Shown here: positions 42,375 to 53,896 of the stretch, in pieces
Layout: the number at the start of each line of letters is the position of its first letter
How positions within the stretch are numbered: the stretch's first letter is position 1
DNA from: Salvia splendens
Taxonomy: Eukaryota; Streptophyta; Magnoliopsida; Lamiales; Lamiaceae
DNA: 64,000 nt
Assembly (NCBI RefSeq): GCF_004379255.2
Contig: NC_056051.1
Coordinates: 26,591,267 to 26,655,266, forward strand
Direction: 5' to 3'
The notes under the pieces: model-generated
Seen by the model: only the letters and a program-made list of their open reading frames with translations
The model's database searches: none
What the model was told of the DNA's origin: nothing
Position numbers and translations under genes: made by a program

Positions 42375-45300
42375 TCAACGACGATGTAGTAAAATGTGAA
42401 TACAGAGAACCCAGCAGGGGAGATGAACCATGCAAATGTAGATGTAAGTAGCACTGTTCCATTCCCTGAGGGACTCCGTCCAATTCCAGAAGTCGTCTAA
42501 TCTAACTCTGTCAAAACCGGCTAATGCAACTTTCGACAAAAGAAATGCAGCTGGAGGGAATCCAACGAATACTAATAACAAGTTACAAGCTCCACGGACG
42601 ACTGCCTTCATGGTTTTAGCTTTTAGATCAGCCCTCAAGGGTACAGCCATCAAACACATGGGAACCAGCAGCAGGGCTCCGATTTCTGCTGTTGCGTAGT
42701 TTATCACAGACATGAGACAGAGTCCTATAAAAGCAGTAGCAACAGTCACGGCCTTAAGGAGAGTCCATTCACTGGTTTGCAGTTGGCTTGCACGAGAAAA
42801 GGGTAAAGAACCGGATGCTGCACGTGTGAAGAAGAGCAGAATTGCTGAGGAGGCGATCCACATCGAAAGGCTGGTTAATGGCGAGGAATCGGGAGATTGG
42901 TGGAGAAGATAAGGAATTATTGTTACAATTGCACCCCATAAATGGACAATGAGGACAGTTTTCGCGGCGTAAAGCCAGTTCCATGCTGGAGAAGTTGGGA
43001 TTGATTCACCAGGAGACTTTGATTTACTGGCATCGGAAAAGAGAGCAGCAGCAGCCAATGGAAGGGGCGCGATGAGCAATGCAAAGGCAATCATGTATAT
43101 CCCGACTGAAACGAACCTACTCGGAGATGTCATGAGATACAGAAAAAAGGACTGATGAAACTTCTCGAGAAGATTATTCACAGACCTTATGACTCCTTCA
43201 ACCAACCTGTAAAGAAGGTGAACTCATCTCAATGGAGGAACAAAATTTACAAGTAAATGAATAAATGTTTACGAGAAATAAATAGAGCAAATAGCACAAG
43301 AAATTGGAAAAGAGCATTAGCGTCTGGCTGATGAATCACTAGCATTGCTTGGTTTTACAATATTTGGGGACGAAGGAGGAAGCACGGGCTGACCTTCCAA
43401 CATGCAAAAGGAACAGAACCCTCTGGCTTGACGAGAACCTTGGTGAGAATTCCAAAGTAATAGCATCAACTTGATAATCACGGAAGGCGCCATGTGGACC
43501 GGTTGGAACACCTAAAGCCTGATATAAATGACAGAAATGCAATGCAATGTAAACGTGAATATCGGGCGACTACACATGTAACCTAACAGGAAGTTGTGAG
43601 AGTTAAAACATAGAAATTAATAATCAAAGTCCATTTGTAAGAACTGTTTCCAATGAGAATATAGAAGAGTGGTTAACAAATCGTACTTCATGTAAATTGT
43701 AATGGTATCCGGTATACATGAAACTAAAGCAACTACCTGATTGTAAAGGGAACTGGCAAGAGTTGCGCAGCCTTCAACATAGTCGGAAGCAGGGATGCCA
43801 AATTTCCATCCAGGATTTAAGCTTTTAGCAACCTTGCCGATCAACTCCTGTAGTTCACCAAGGCTGTACAGCCACCACGAATCAAGCAAAGACCAAATTT
43901 TCTCCACCCTCACTTGCAATCCTTGTCCATGAACAGCCAAATAATTGTCAATATTGATGAGGTCCAGATTTGGCATCTGCCCATTAGAAGCTTCAGCATA
44001 TATCTTGAGACCATCCTTTTCAAATCCCGTGCTGCTATCAGCAACCTTAATGACAAGTGCAGCTGCCATTGTGCCAGCACGTCGAAATCCATTAGAAACC
44101 CCTTCTCTCTTTACAGAAGTCACTTCATGCTCCAAGTCGCCACTTGATAGAGTATAATAATCTCTCAGCCATGCAGCGACTGCAGCATGTTCCCCGTGTC
44201 TTGAATCAGCAGCAACCCATATAATATCTTTAGCAAGCCAACTAACTCGAGAAAGAAGAGTGAAAACTGAGTATGCGACACCAAGAGATAATGCTTCGCT
44301 CGTAGTGGGTTTGACAGAATTATAAGGTGTTACAATAATAATAGCTTCCTTCCCATCGCCACGTGGAGCTCTTACTATTCCAACCGTATTAACCCCATAT
44401 GATGTAGAACTGTAGTTATCTTGGACTATACCAGCATCAGGGCCCACAAAGAACTGCAGTGGGTGAAAACTATCAGATAGTGGCTGGAACTTGTGATAAT
44501 TAACTTCGCCACCTGATTCAGTTATGTGCTTGGCTATCAACTCTGGAATTTCACTGAAAGAAGTGGACAAATTTCAAGAGCCCAATCTTACAAATGGAGG
44601 AGGAGTTGACCCAACAAATTGTTGAAGGCAACAACAATATACTTTTTCAACTAGCATATGTGCTCCAGAGAAGACCAAATATCGTTCAGTTATATTATGC
44701 AGATATTTTCTGTCGCTAGAGATACAGAACCTTGTGATGCAAACTACACAAAAATTGGCCTCTCCATTAGTGTATCTCAATATAGTTTTACATGTTGAGG
44801 AATACATCAGTCTTCAAATGCCAATCAAAGGAGAATCTAGTTATGATTTCTGAAGCCTTGATGAGTTATTGCAGAGACGAACTACATTCAGAATTCAATT
44901 GTGTACAACCCAATTTTTTCCCTATTAAAGTTTTTGCCATCATGTATAACCACCTAAGTTCCTAACCACCAAAATGAACCAATGCTACCGCCATCACTCT
45001 ATTCCTAACTATCTAAAAAACAAGTAATGCTACTTGGAGAGAGAGAAGGTATATGATACGAGCATATCTTCAATAATATCCCCATATCTTTATTAATTAG
45101 TTAGTTATTGATTTACCATATCTTTTCATATTTATTAGGATTATTTTCTTGTTCCTTAAGTTAGGGTATCCACTGTTATAAATAATGGATATTGTTATTC
45201 ATTTCGATCAATCAAGAAATATCAATTATCTTTCGATTTTATTTTCACGCTTTTATTTCAATTCTGTATTGTTCTTGGTTTGATCGACGGGCAAAGCTCA

Positions 45301-46478
45301 CGCAACTACCTTTTATCCCTCCGACGATCGCAATCACGACACTTAAGGGAACTTATCCCTTAACAGTATAGGTACCATAGAGGAGCAATACTTGAGGAAG
45401 TGATGACATGGTGAGCATATTAGAAGTCAAGAGAGAGGGGAAGGCATGTGACGGTGGTGTTGGGAATTCAACTAGGATGGCCATAGCATGGCAATTGAAT
45501 GCATAATAAGTACTCACTTTTGTAATATATTCAAACCGAGAAATTATACAGTAAAAGCATATTAGACAAATAAGTTAGTGTATAACACTGAAGCATCTGC
45601 ACAGAGACAGCCTTGAAAGAGAATACCTACATGCCACTGTTCTTAGACATTGAACTTATACTCATTATCTTGTTCAAAAACACATGCCCATCTGAAGCAT
45701 CATCACTAGAGAGCATAGCACTTGCAGAACCTACGAATCCGACAGTGCAAAAGAAGGGAGGAACAATATCATCAGTTACAAAAATGAACTAATAGACCGC
45801 GTCTTATTTGATGTAAACTATCGATAGTTTCCAATTGCAAACTAGCCAAAATTTGCACAAGTTCAAACATAAACTCAAGCAAAGTATATAACATAAATCA
45901 CACCTACCAACAAAAACCAACTCAAAAACCTTGATCTCAACAAATTGAAGTGTTCTCTCAGATAGCAAGGATCAACACTCAAACACAATAGAGCCAATGA
46001 GCCATAGAGGTAGCACAAATCCAGTAGAAAACATATACACAATAGTACAAACAAGTGATTTTAGTACAGATCACAAACAAATCCATTTTAGTACAGATCA
46101 CAAACAAATCCACAGAAGTAAGCCGTGCATCCGCTACAAATTTTTCACAAGCAACAGCTCATCAATTTATTCCACAAATGACCACATTATAAAACCATAA
46201 TCGAGGTTAAAACCTACCAGGCATCAAAGCATTCTCCGAGATATAAGTGTTCTTCGCGAGAACAGGCAAAAGCAGAAGCGCTAAAACTCCAGCTATGCAG
46301 CATACGATACTGAAATTTTCGATTGCAGATCAGTTCTAACTTTCGAATCCATCCCACGATGAATTCTCGAAATCGGCAGAGAACATTACCTGACAAAAAG
46401 ACTGTGAGAAATGAGAAAGAGGCCGATGCGGATGATTGGTCTCGGCTTCGGTTTGACGACAGCTGAAACTTCCGCCAT
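42375..46478 (-). CDS. GPAA1: GPAA1/GAA1, GPI transamidase subunit
   Basis: Six exons join in frame to 684 residues: 46478-46390, 46309-46218, 45730-45631, 44553-43737, 43518-43394 and 43206-42375, all GT-AG. The protein starts MAEVSAVVKPKPRPIIRIGL, followed by the N-terminal membrane helix (IVCCIAGVLALLLLPVLAKN). A large lumenal domain has the M28-peptidase-like fold of the family (IIIVTPYNSV, DIIWVAADSRHGEHAAVAAW). Then come GVPTGPHGAFRDYQVDAITL and several C-terminal membrane helices. By family it sits in the ER membrane and helps the transamidase complex attach GPI anchors to proteins. Length is close to known plant GAA1. Intron 3 carries a solo LTR. The start codon is only about 100 bp from a PIF/Harbinger insertion. 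It looks intact. Confidence 0.93.
45054..45365 (+). mobile_element. solo LTR in GPAA1 intron 3 (312 bp)
   Basis: Starts TGATACGAGC and ends CCCTTAACA, with GTATA on both sides (45049-45053 and 45366-45370), a perfect 5-bp duplication. A TATAAATAATGG box near 45177 indicates a plus-strand promoter, antisense to GPAA1. The TTATCCCTTAACA end suggests a Copia-type LTR; no internal sequence is present. Confidence 0.8.
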
Positions 46479-46567
46479 CGCAGCTCGGAGTCAAGCTTTC
46501 CTCTTTCGCCGCCCTTTGACACAGTGTGCAGCGATTTGATTTCAAAATAACAAGTTTCCTTTTTGGG

Positions 46568-46573
46568 TATATA
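46568..46573 (-). promoter_or_regulatory. TATA box of GPAA1
   Basis: TATATA on the minus strand lies 90 bp upstream of the start codon and 7 bp from the edge of the transposon at 46580. Confidence 0.45.
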
Positions 46574-46579
46574 GATTTA

Positions 46580-48437
46580 TGTCATCAGCAATCACTAAAC
46601 AGTCCCTTAAATTACTATTCGCGGGCCCCACTGTACTTTTTTACTCCATCATTTAACTAAAGGAACCTGCAACCCTCCGTCTCTTAACCGTTCCTTAAAT
46701 TACTATTCATTCAATTTCATTTTTTATTTTTATTCCAACCAAATTCAATTAAAAAAAACACACTTCATTAAAAATATAATAAAATTACAACATAAAATAA
46801 AAATACAACTTAAAATTCAAAAAATTCAAAAAAATACATAATTAAAATTATAAAAAAATTAAAATGACATAATTTAAAAAACAATTTTATAGAAAAAAAA
46901 AACTACTCCACCGGCGAATCACCCCCGAAGGCGGTGGAGGTGCACTAAAGCCGTGAGGAAGCGGAAAGCCAAGTTGTGCTGCCATAAACGTAATTCCGTT
47001 AAACCAGACTTGGTATTGGGCGGGAGTCATGCGGGAAGTGTCCGCCATTGTGGCGGTCATGTACATGACCATAAGGGAGTCGGGGGGTCCCCCCGAGCCT
47101 GAGCCGGCCTGGCTTGATTCGGCTCGGCCCCTCCTCCCTCTAGCCGCCTTCGCCGCATTTCTCCCTTGCGACCGACGGCGCCCACGGGAGGAACCCCCTG
47201 CATCGTCTGTCGGGGTCTCAACCTCCTGCGAGGCAAACTCTTGTGGCCTACTGCCCGAACTACCCTCACCAGACGAGTATTGGCCACTCGCCGTGTGCTT
47301 CGTGCACTTCGAGGTCGAGCCCATGTTGGACCGCACACCGCCGGCCCACCTTTCCTCGTCCTTGACGACCTCACAAACATCGACATATTTGAATTGTTTG
47401 CCGGTGTTGTCGTAGTAGATCCGCAAAGCCGACCTCAGAATGTCGGCTCCCGTGGCTCCGCTTTGGGAATTAGCCGCTTTATTCTTGTGGATGGCGCAAA
47501 ATCATTTGACCTCTCTATCGACTCGGTCAAAGTGAGCGCGGAGCATCTTATATGTGCGGCGCGCGGGACCCCTTCGGCCTAATCTAATGGTAGGCCTCAG
47601 TGACCTTTTCCCAGAAGCACTTCCGGGGTTGTTGATTCCCGACGATGGGATCGTACGAGACGCTGATCCAGGCATTGTACACAGCCAACGTTTCTTTGGG
47701 GTCGTACGGATGCCGGCCTAGATCATCCTCCTCCTCCTCGTCCGCCTTCGCCTTAGAGCTTCCACCGCCTCGGCCTTCTTCCGGAGTTGGTTAAACGGAA
47801 TAATCATCCCGAATCTGGGATAATCCCTGCGAATACCACAGGACGGAGGGACGAGCGTATGCATCCACGTCAAAATTGGGTGGTTGGTACCCCCGGCGTC
47901 GACGAATCCTGGGTGCCCGGCGTCGACGAACCGGAACCACCCAATATGTTGTACATGCTCCCCCAGTCACCGAACGCATTGAGATCCCACCCGCCGGAGC
48001 CGCCACCGCCGGAGTTTCCGTCGCCGGATATTGTGTGATGAGTTGTTAGATGAAAATTGGAGAGGAAATGAAGATGATTTGGGAAGAATAGATGTGTAGT
48101 TGTGTGTGAAATGATGATGAATTAGGAGTATTTATAGAGTAAAAATATATATAAAAAAAAGAAACGGCTATAAACGGTAATATTGCCATTTTCCACTTTT
48201 TAGATTTTTTTTTAATTCAATTTTTTTAAAAATGATTTATTGCGTCAGCGTGACGAATCCCACTCGCGGCCCGGCGAGTGGGCGTCACGCATGGCGCCGG
48301 CGCGTGGCGAGACGTCTCGCCACTCGTCACGCCGTGACGGAACGCGGAACAGGCTGGGGACGAGACGGGGCGCTGCAACGCGTCTCGTCCCTCCGTGACG
48401 GAATACGGGCCACCCGCGTGACGCGTTGCGGGTGGCC
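46580..48437 (-). mobile_element. PIF/Harbinger element, copy 3 (non-autonomous, ORF1 only)
   Basis: Bordered by TTA at 46577-46579 and 48438-48440. The right end in window coordinates is GCGTTGCGGGTGGCC, the complement of the left terminus of copy 1. The other end, TGTCATCAGCAATC, has diverged from GGTCATCCTCAACGC. The inner sequence is closely related to copy 1 over most of its length but keeps a longer ORF1 3' part. The transposase is absent. It lies directly upstream of GPAA1 in the same orientation. Confidence 0.85.
46887..48030 (-). pseudogene. PIF/Harbinger ORF1, trihelix/Myb-like, degraded
   Basis: The expected ATG has become ATA near 48030, and several frame breaks occur between 47430 and 48000. 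The longest open part (47426-46887) reads MRIYYDNTGKQFKYVDVCEV, then GSTSKCTKHTASGQYSSGEG, an Arg-rich nuclear-signal-like stretch (GRRRSQGRNAAKAARGRRGR), and a C-terminal domain containing MTPAQYQVWFNGITFMAAQL. The last two parts are missing from copy 1, which shows what the intact protein had. It cannot be translated in full from this copy. Confidence 0.72.
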
Positions 48438-48440
48438 TTA

Positions 48441-49368
48441 GCTGAATTGGAAATACCGATTCAACCGGGAATCGAATAGGTGGTTGTTCCTATAGTGAAA
48501 ATGAAACTACTCCATTTTTCAAGGATTGAATTTCTACGCGAGTACGCATTTAAACCTTGAGTTAAAGTCGAGTGTTGGATCGAAGCTGAAACAACAGTTT
48601 ACCTGTCCAAAACGGATTTGTCGATAAAATGTGGAAAATAATTTAAAAAATTCGGGAATTTTGATTATGAAATGGATTTATCGATTAATGACTCAAAACT
48701 GAAATCGTAAATTTACTTGCGGGGTGTTTATAGTTCAAATTTATTTGGATTTGGAACCGCGGCATCTAGTCGAAGTTGAAAATATAACTTATACTCCCTA
48801 CGTCCCGCACTACTCGCACATTTCCTTTTGGGCACGAAGATTAAGGAATGAGTGATAGACAAAGTCAACAATTACGGCTGTAGGTATAAATTGTTACTAA
48901 AAATGGAAAGATTGCAAATAACTTGGGACGCCCAGAAAGGAAATAAGTGCAAGTAGTGTGAGACGGAGGGAGTATTTTGTTAGGCCACGAGTTGTAAATG
49001 TGGTTCCACTTTTGAAACTTAAACACTTCACAAATGGATTAAATTTGAGCGGAATCGATTCAAAATTTCTATCAATTGTTTTATCTCAAAATGAAAATGG
49101 TGAAAACGGTAAATAATGAAATATCGGAAATACAAAAGAAGAGGAAATTAATAGACATACAAATCAATACAAACCAATCAGAACCGACCAAATCAACAAG
49201 CCAAAATCCGACGGTCAAGATTAACCATGATAGGGTTTACAGATACTGATAAATTCACAACCGCCGACAAAATCACGAGAGCTTCGTAGACCAATCGGCA
49301 ACCACAGCCGCATTCCAACCGATAGCGCCGCCGTCCACCGCCACACAATCCATACGCACCCAATTCAC
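48441..49368. other. intergenic and promoter of the RRM gene, with one Stowaway-like MITE
   Basis: CTCCCTACGTCCC at 48794 and GGGACG-type complement GAGACGGAGGGAG ending at 48972, flanked by TA, mark a 179-bp Stowaway-like MITE. The rest is AT-rich upstream sequence; the 5'UTR of the RRM gene probably starts within 49200-49368. Confidence 0.55.
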
Positions 49369-51745
49369 ATGGAAGACAATCGAAATTTTACAGAATCCGA
49401 CCCTAGGCCGGATAATCAGGACGACGACGTTCCGAGGACGCCTGAAAACGTCAATTCCGAGAATTCTCATCCACACACAGGCGATGGAGCTAGCCCTGGG
49501 TAGATTAAGTTTACTGTAGCTGTTATACTGTTTTTGCTTTGCTCATTTTGTGAAATGAGGTTCTAATTTTGTGTGTTTGTGATGCAGTAAAATTTTCATA
49601 GGAGGTCTTGCTCGAGAAACTACTTCTGGTAATTGCGTTTTCACTGCTTGTCTATGTATTCTTTGTTTGAATCATGGAATTAGTTAGTTTGGAATTATAA
49701 TCAATGTGTGAAGTGAGAGAATTTCGTTTATTTGGTGAGGAATTTTACTGTTTTGACTGATTTCCTTTTCCTTTTATCTCTTAAGATGTAAGAAGAATGA
49801 CATGTTGATGTTCTTGCTTTTACTTTGTCTTCTTGAATCATAGAAGGAAGCTAGTATGTTACTATAATAATTGAATTCGATTATTTGGAAGAGGAATTTT
49901 GTTGTGTTTATTGATTTCCTTTTCAATTTATCCATTAAAATTCCTAGAAGCTCTTCATGTTGATATTCTTGTTCTTATTATATGGATTTATGTTCCAGAA
50001 CAATTTATCAAGTACTTTGGTAAATATGGGGAGATTACGGATTCGGTCATAATGAAGGATAGGAGTACAGGGCAGCCCCGGGGGTTTGGGTTTGTGACCT
50101 ACGCTGATTCTTCTGTAGTTGATAGGGTCATTGAGGAAACTCACATTATTAACGGAAAGCAAGTAGGTATACTGATTTTTTGAATAATGGTAGTGCAATT
50201 AGTTTTATGATTACTTGGAGCTCATTACATGTTAACTTTGTATAGGTTGAGATAAAGAGAACTATACCAAGAGGAGCGAATTCTAAAGATTTCAAGACTA
50301 AGAAGATTTTCGTAGGTGGCATCCCAACTACTGTAGATGATGGTAATTTGAAATGTCATTTTTAGAATTTATTCTTCTTGGTGTGGTTGGGGCTTGTGGG
50401 AGGACTTGTTAGTAAGATGTGATTTTTTCATGTGCCAGATGAATTCAGGGATTTTTTTTCGAATTATGGAGAGGTAAAAGAGCAACAGATTATGAGAGAT
50501 CATTCTACTGGTCGATCTCGTGGATTTGGATTTATCACATTTGAGTCTGATCAGAGTGTGGATGATCTCTTAGCAAAGGGGAACAGGCTTGATTTTTCTG
50601 GAACTCAAGTAAGTGCCCGAGCTATATTATTGAAGAATTTAGTGTGTATTATGCTTACTGGACAATGGCAATATTTGTTTTTACTGCCAGTTTTTCAACG
50701 GTTGTGACTAGCTTTAGTTTAGTATGAAAACACAGGTTTAGTTGGTGCATTATGATTTGTTATCTATTCTATCTAGACAACATCGTCAGCTCATAATAGA
50801 TTGACATATCCTCCCTTTTAATAGATTGACATATCCTCCTTTCCCTCACCTCCTGAAAGGAAATCCCAAGACAAGAAGGCACACTTCTCACTTGTTGAGG
50901 AACTATAAATAAGTAAAACCCCTAATTTATAAACACCGACTTGAATAAACCTACAACTATCACCTTCATAGTGATTCATGAATAGAATATGCCAGCTTTC
51001 TCTAAAGAAGATGAGGAATAAATAAATAAATAAAGCCCCTAATCGGTAAACACCGACTCAAATATACCTACAACTATCACCTTCACAGTGATTCATGCAT
51101 AGAATATGCTAGCTGTCTTTCTCTAAAGAAGAAGGGGAATATTTAGGTTTGAGTGCGTGGTCTTTTATTATCTTTAACCAACATTGTTCTTGTAACTAAT
51201 TCCATTATATGTAGGTGGAAATCAAGAAGGCGGAACCCAAGAAGACAAACCTGGCACCACCGCCATCCAGGCGCCCAAGTAATTCTAGAACCCCATTCGG
51301 CGGAGGCCACCGGGAAACCTATGGTGGATATGACGGTGGTTATGGGGGTGGTGGTTTTGGTGGCAGTTCTTATAGATCCAGTGGAGGAGTCTATGGAAGT
51401 AGAGCCAGTGATTATGGCGGATATGGTGGACCCGAATTCCATGCCTACGGTAGATATGGTGTTCCTGGTTATGGAGCAGGTTTAAGAATGGAATCTCCCC
51501 TGGGATACTCGAGCCATTTTGGGGGTGGTTTTGGTCGAGGGTATGATGTAGGCAGTGAGTACGGGGGGGCAGCGGATCGGTATGCAGGATATGGTGGCGC
51601 TGGGTATGGCAGTGGCTATGATGCTGGCTTCGGTGATAGCTATGGGAGCGGGCGTGGAGGTTCTGCATATGGACACAGAGGAGGAGGAGGATATGGCGGC
51701 GGTGTTGGTGGTGGGAGTGGAAGGTACCATCCCTATGGGAGGTAG
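49369..51745 (+). CDS. two-RRM glycine-rich RNA-binding protein, hnRNP A/B-like (RBGD type)
   Basis: Six exons join in frame to 377 residues: 49369-49499, 49588-49628, 49999-50162, 50246-50342, 50439-50608 and 51215-51745, all GT-AG. The N terminus is acidic and Asn-rich. RRM1 has RNP2 KIFIGGL (45-51) and RNP1 RGFGFVTY (85-92). RRM2 has RNP2 KIFVGGI (132-138) and RNP1 RGFGFITF (172-179). VEIKKAEPKKTNLAPPPSRR then leads into a Gly/Tyr/Ser-rich low-complexity tail (about 225-377) with GGYG and SYGSG repeats. Such proteins bind mRNA in nucleus and cytoplasm and often condense through the tail; the family includes plant stress-responsive members. RNP aromatic residues are intact. The exact orthologue is uncertain. 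Confidence 0.92.
50798..51140. repeat. tandem duplications in intron 5 of the RRM gene
   Basis: AATAGATTGACATATCCTCC occurs twice at about 50798-50845. A unit of about 115-120 bp (50906-51020 and 51021-51140) is then repeated, sharing CACCGACT, CTACAACTATCACCTTCA, AGTGATTCATG and TCTAAAGAAGA. An (AATA)n run joins the two units. Confidence 0.8.
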
Positions 51746-52380
51746 GTATACAAGTTGTAGGGCTAAAGTATCGCCTAGAATGTTTGTATGCTCTTTGGTG
51801 GAATGGGGATGTCTCTCATCTTCTTGTATTAGCTGCTTTTGAAGATCTGATTATTTTTATGGGCAAGAAGCAACTCATTCCTATCAGTTTTACTAAGTAC
51901 TACGTTTTTATATGATAATCTTTCATCTTGGATTTCTCCTGTTTTTTTAATTTGAAACTGCACTTGTTAGGTTTGTCTTTGTCCTTCACTTGGTAGTTTC
52001 TTTATTGATCAATTTTGAGGCTAGAATGAAATCAATCACTTTTTGTTTAAATTTCTTAAACTTTATCGATTTTGTAGTACTCATGTCGGTGTGTTACATA
52101 TTTTGTAATACACTATATTTATATAAAAAAATACGAAAATTATTATATGATAACAGAATGACGATTTTATCCTTTTGTTGATATTTTGTTTACTATTTAT
52201 TGAAATTTGTAAGATTTAATATCATCCCCTCATTTTAAAATTTAAGGGTGATGATTTGGTCTTGATTTTGAATTATAGTTGTAAGATTTAATCTCATTCA
52301 CTAATTTTAAAATTGAAGGATGGTGATTTGGTCTAGATTTTGGATTATAATGCTACAAGTAATATAAGAGTACATTTAAT
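51746..52380. other. 3' region of the RRM gene and AT-rich spacer
   Basis: Probable 3'UTR to about 51960. At 52208-52350 a segment of about 72 bp is tandemly duplicated (GTAAGATTTAAT..., GATGATTTGGTCT... versus GGTGATTTGGTCT...). No gene. Confidence 0.5.
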
Positions 52381-52503
52381 TTGAATATGTTACGTTATTC
52401 ATATCACACGTGACATGTCATTAATATCAACATTAATAGGTCCGTTGGATCATACGGAAAACATATAAATATTTTGTTTCTATAAATGTAAATTGAAATG
52501 TAA
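52381..52503. repeat. direct repeat flanking the SPH gene, downstream copy
   Basis: Shares TAATAGGTCCGTTGGATC, then ACATATAAA and TGTTTCTATAAATGTAAATTG, with the stretch at 53440-53632 on the other side of the SPH gene, in the same orientation. Confidence 0.65.
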
Positions 52504-52899
52504 TTTTACCAAACATTAACGAATGAATTAATTATGACAAAAATTCAAAGTATTGAAATGGATTGATCCAGCAACTAAATACGAGTAGCTTATATTTTAC
52601 TTCTGAAATTGGAATAGTTAAAAGAATTTAGCAAATACAATTTATCTACTGGTACATCTACTTTGTTTTTGTGTATGAATTGTTGATTTATTGGCTTGTT
52701 ATTTGTGTGTTGTTGGGTGACATTCTGATATCTTTCACTAAAAATTGGGATATAAAACGACATTGATAGTCATTTTTTCTCACATATATGATTACAGATA
52801 TAAAGCTTAATTAAGAACACAAGGTTGTAATATTATTTATTAATTATATAAATGCAAGCATTTCAAGACAAATAACGGTTGCATAACAAGAACCCATCA

Positions 52900-53322
52900 C
52901 TAGTCCCAACCAAACTCTTTGGTCATGCCTAAGCTAAACTTTTCATTAGGACTAAAATAAAATCCATCATCTTTAACAACCCAACCGCACACGTTAGCTA
53001 ATCCAGTTTCGCATTTATGTGCCGTTTTGGCATAGAACACATCGAATCTTTTAAACTTTGTACCCGACTTAAAACTGCAAGTGAAACGCGTTGTTTTGAA
53101 TATATTTACGTAGAAACTCCAATGATGGTACTGATGTGGATGAAGATTATGATATCCCAAATCATTGTCTCCAGAATAACAATGAGTTGTTAGGATTGGA
53201 GATTTTTCTGACAATTGATCGAATATAAAAACCTCGTATCTTGATGTGACCTTAGGTAGGGCAGCACTTTGAACAAAAACAATTGATAGAATAACAAAAA
53301 CAACTAGAATTTCCATGGCCAT
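52900..53322 (-). CDS. S-protein homologue (self-incompatibility S1 family), secreted
   Basis: An intronless protein of 140 residues. Residues 1-21 (MAMEILVVFVILSIVFVQSAA) form a signal peptide. The mature part has the S1-family beta-sandwich pattern, with YHHWSFYVNIFKTTRFTCSF and the terminal NVCGWVVKDDGFYFSP, and four cysteines (C48, C82, C104, C112) expected to pair in two disulfides. Family members are small secreted proteins; one poppy member is the pistil determinant of self-incompatibility, while most plant homologues have no assigned role. A TATAAATT box lies near 53370 on the coding strand. It is alone here, although such genes are often in arrays, and is flanked by direct repeats. 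Confidence 0.9.
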   Translation of the reverse strand: MAMEILVVFVILSIVFVQSAALPKVTSRYEVFIFDQLSEKSPILTTHCYSGDNDLGYHNLHPHQYHHWSFYVNIFKTTRFTCSFKSGTKFKRFDVFYAKTAHKCETGLANVCGWVVKDDGFYFSPNEKFSLGMTKEFGWD

Positions 53323-53439
53323 GTTTTGAAGAAGAGTGATTTGTCCATGTTACATTTTTCTTGATTAATTTATAGTACTAGTTAGGCCACATTTTGTTGT
53401 TGTTATGCTTGAGTTATTTACTATATCTTGATTTAATAT

Positions 53440-53632
53440 AAATATGTTATGTTACTCATAACGTATTTACATTGAATTACATGATTTAAACAGGCAAGAT
53501 TATAAGGTCCGTTGGATCTTACACAAAAGATATAAACGTTTCTCCACGTTTGTATTTCTTTCTTCTTGCACGTTTCTATAAACGTTTCTCCACGTTTGTA
53601 TTTCTTGTTTCTATAAATGTAAATTGCAATGT
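53440..53632. repeat. direct repeat flanking the SPH gene, upstream copy
   Basis: Related to 52381-52503. It has in addition an internal duplication (AAACGTTTCTCCACGTTTGT at 53534 and 53580). Confidence 0.65.
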
Positions 53633-53800
53633 ATTCCCTCCGTCCATCATTTAAAGAGTCCTTTCGACTCGACACGGGTTTTAAGAGATTGTTTGACTTT
53701 GTTAAGTACAGTAAAAAAGAGTCTTTTCGACTCGACACGGGTTTTAAGAGATTGTTTGACTTTGTTAAGTAAAGTAAAAGGAGAAAGTGAGTGGAATGTG
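53633..53800. repeat. Stowaway-type end with 62-bp tandem duplication
   Basis: TATTCCCTCCGTCCATCATT begins the stretch, a Stowaway-like terminus. AGTC(C/T)TTTCGACTCGACAC followed by GGGTTTTAAGAGATTGTTTG then occurs twice in tandem (53659 and 53721). No clear right end. Confidence 0.6.
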
Positions 53801-53896
53801 GTACCTATTTAAAGTATTAGTTTTATACTGAATTGTGAGCGTAAAATGTTGGTGGAATGTGAGTTATGCATACTAAAAGTGGAATAAAGTAAATGG

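Noticed and set aside
51153..51668. Other-frame and antisense ORFs over the Gly-rich exon
   Set aside because: Low-complexity GGN codons keep other frames open; the RRM-containing frame is the real one.
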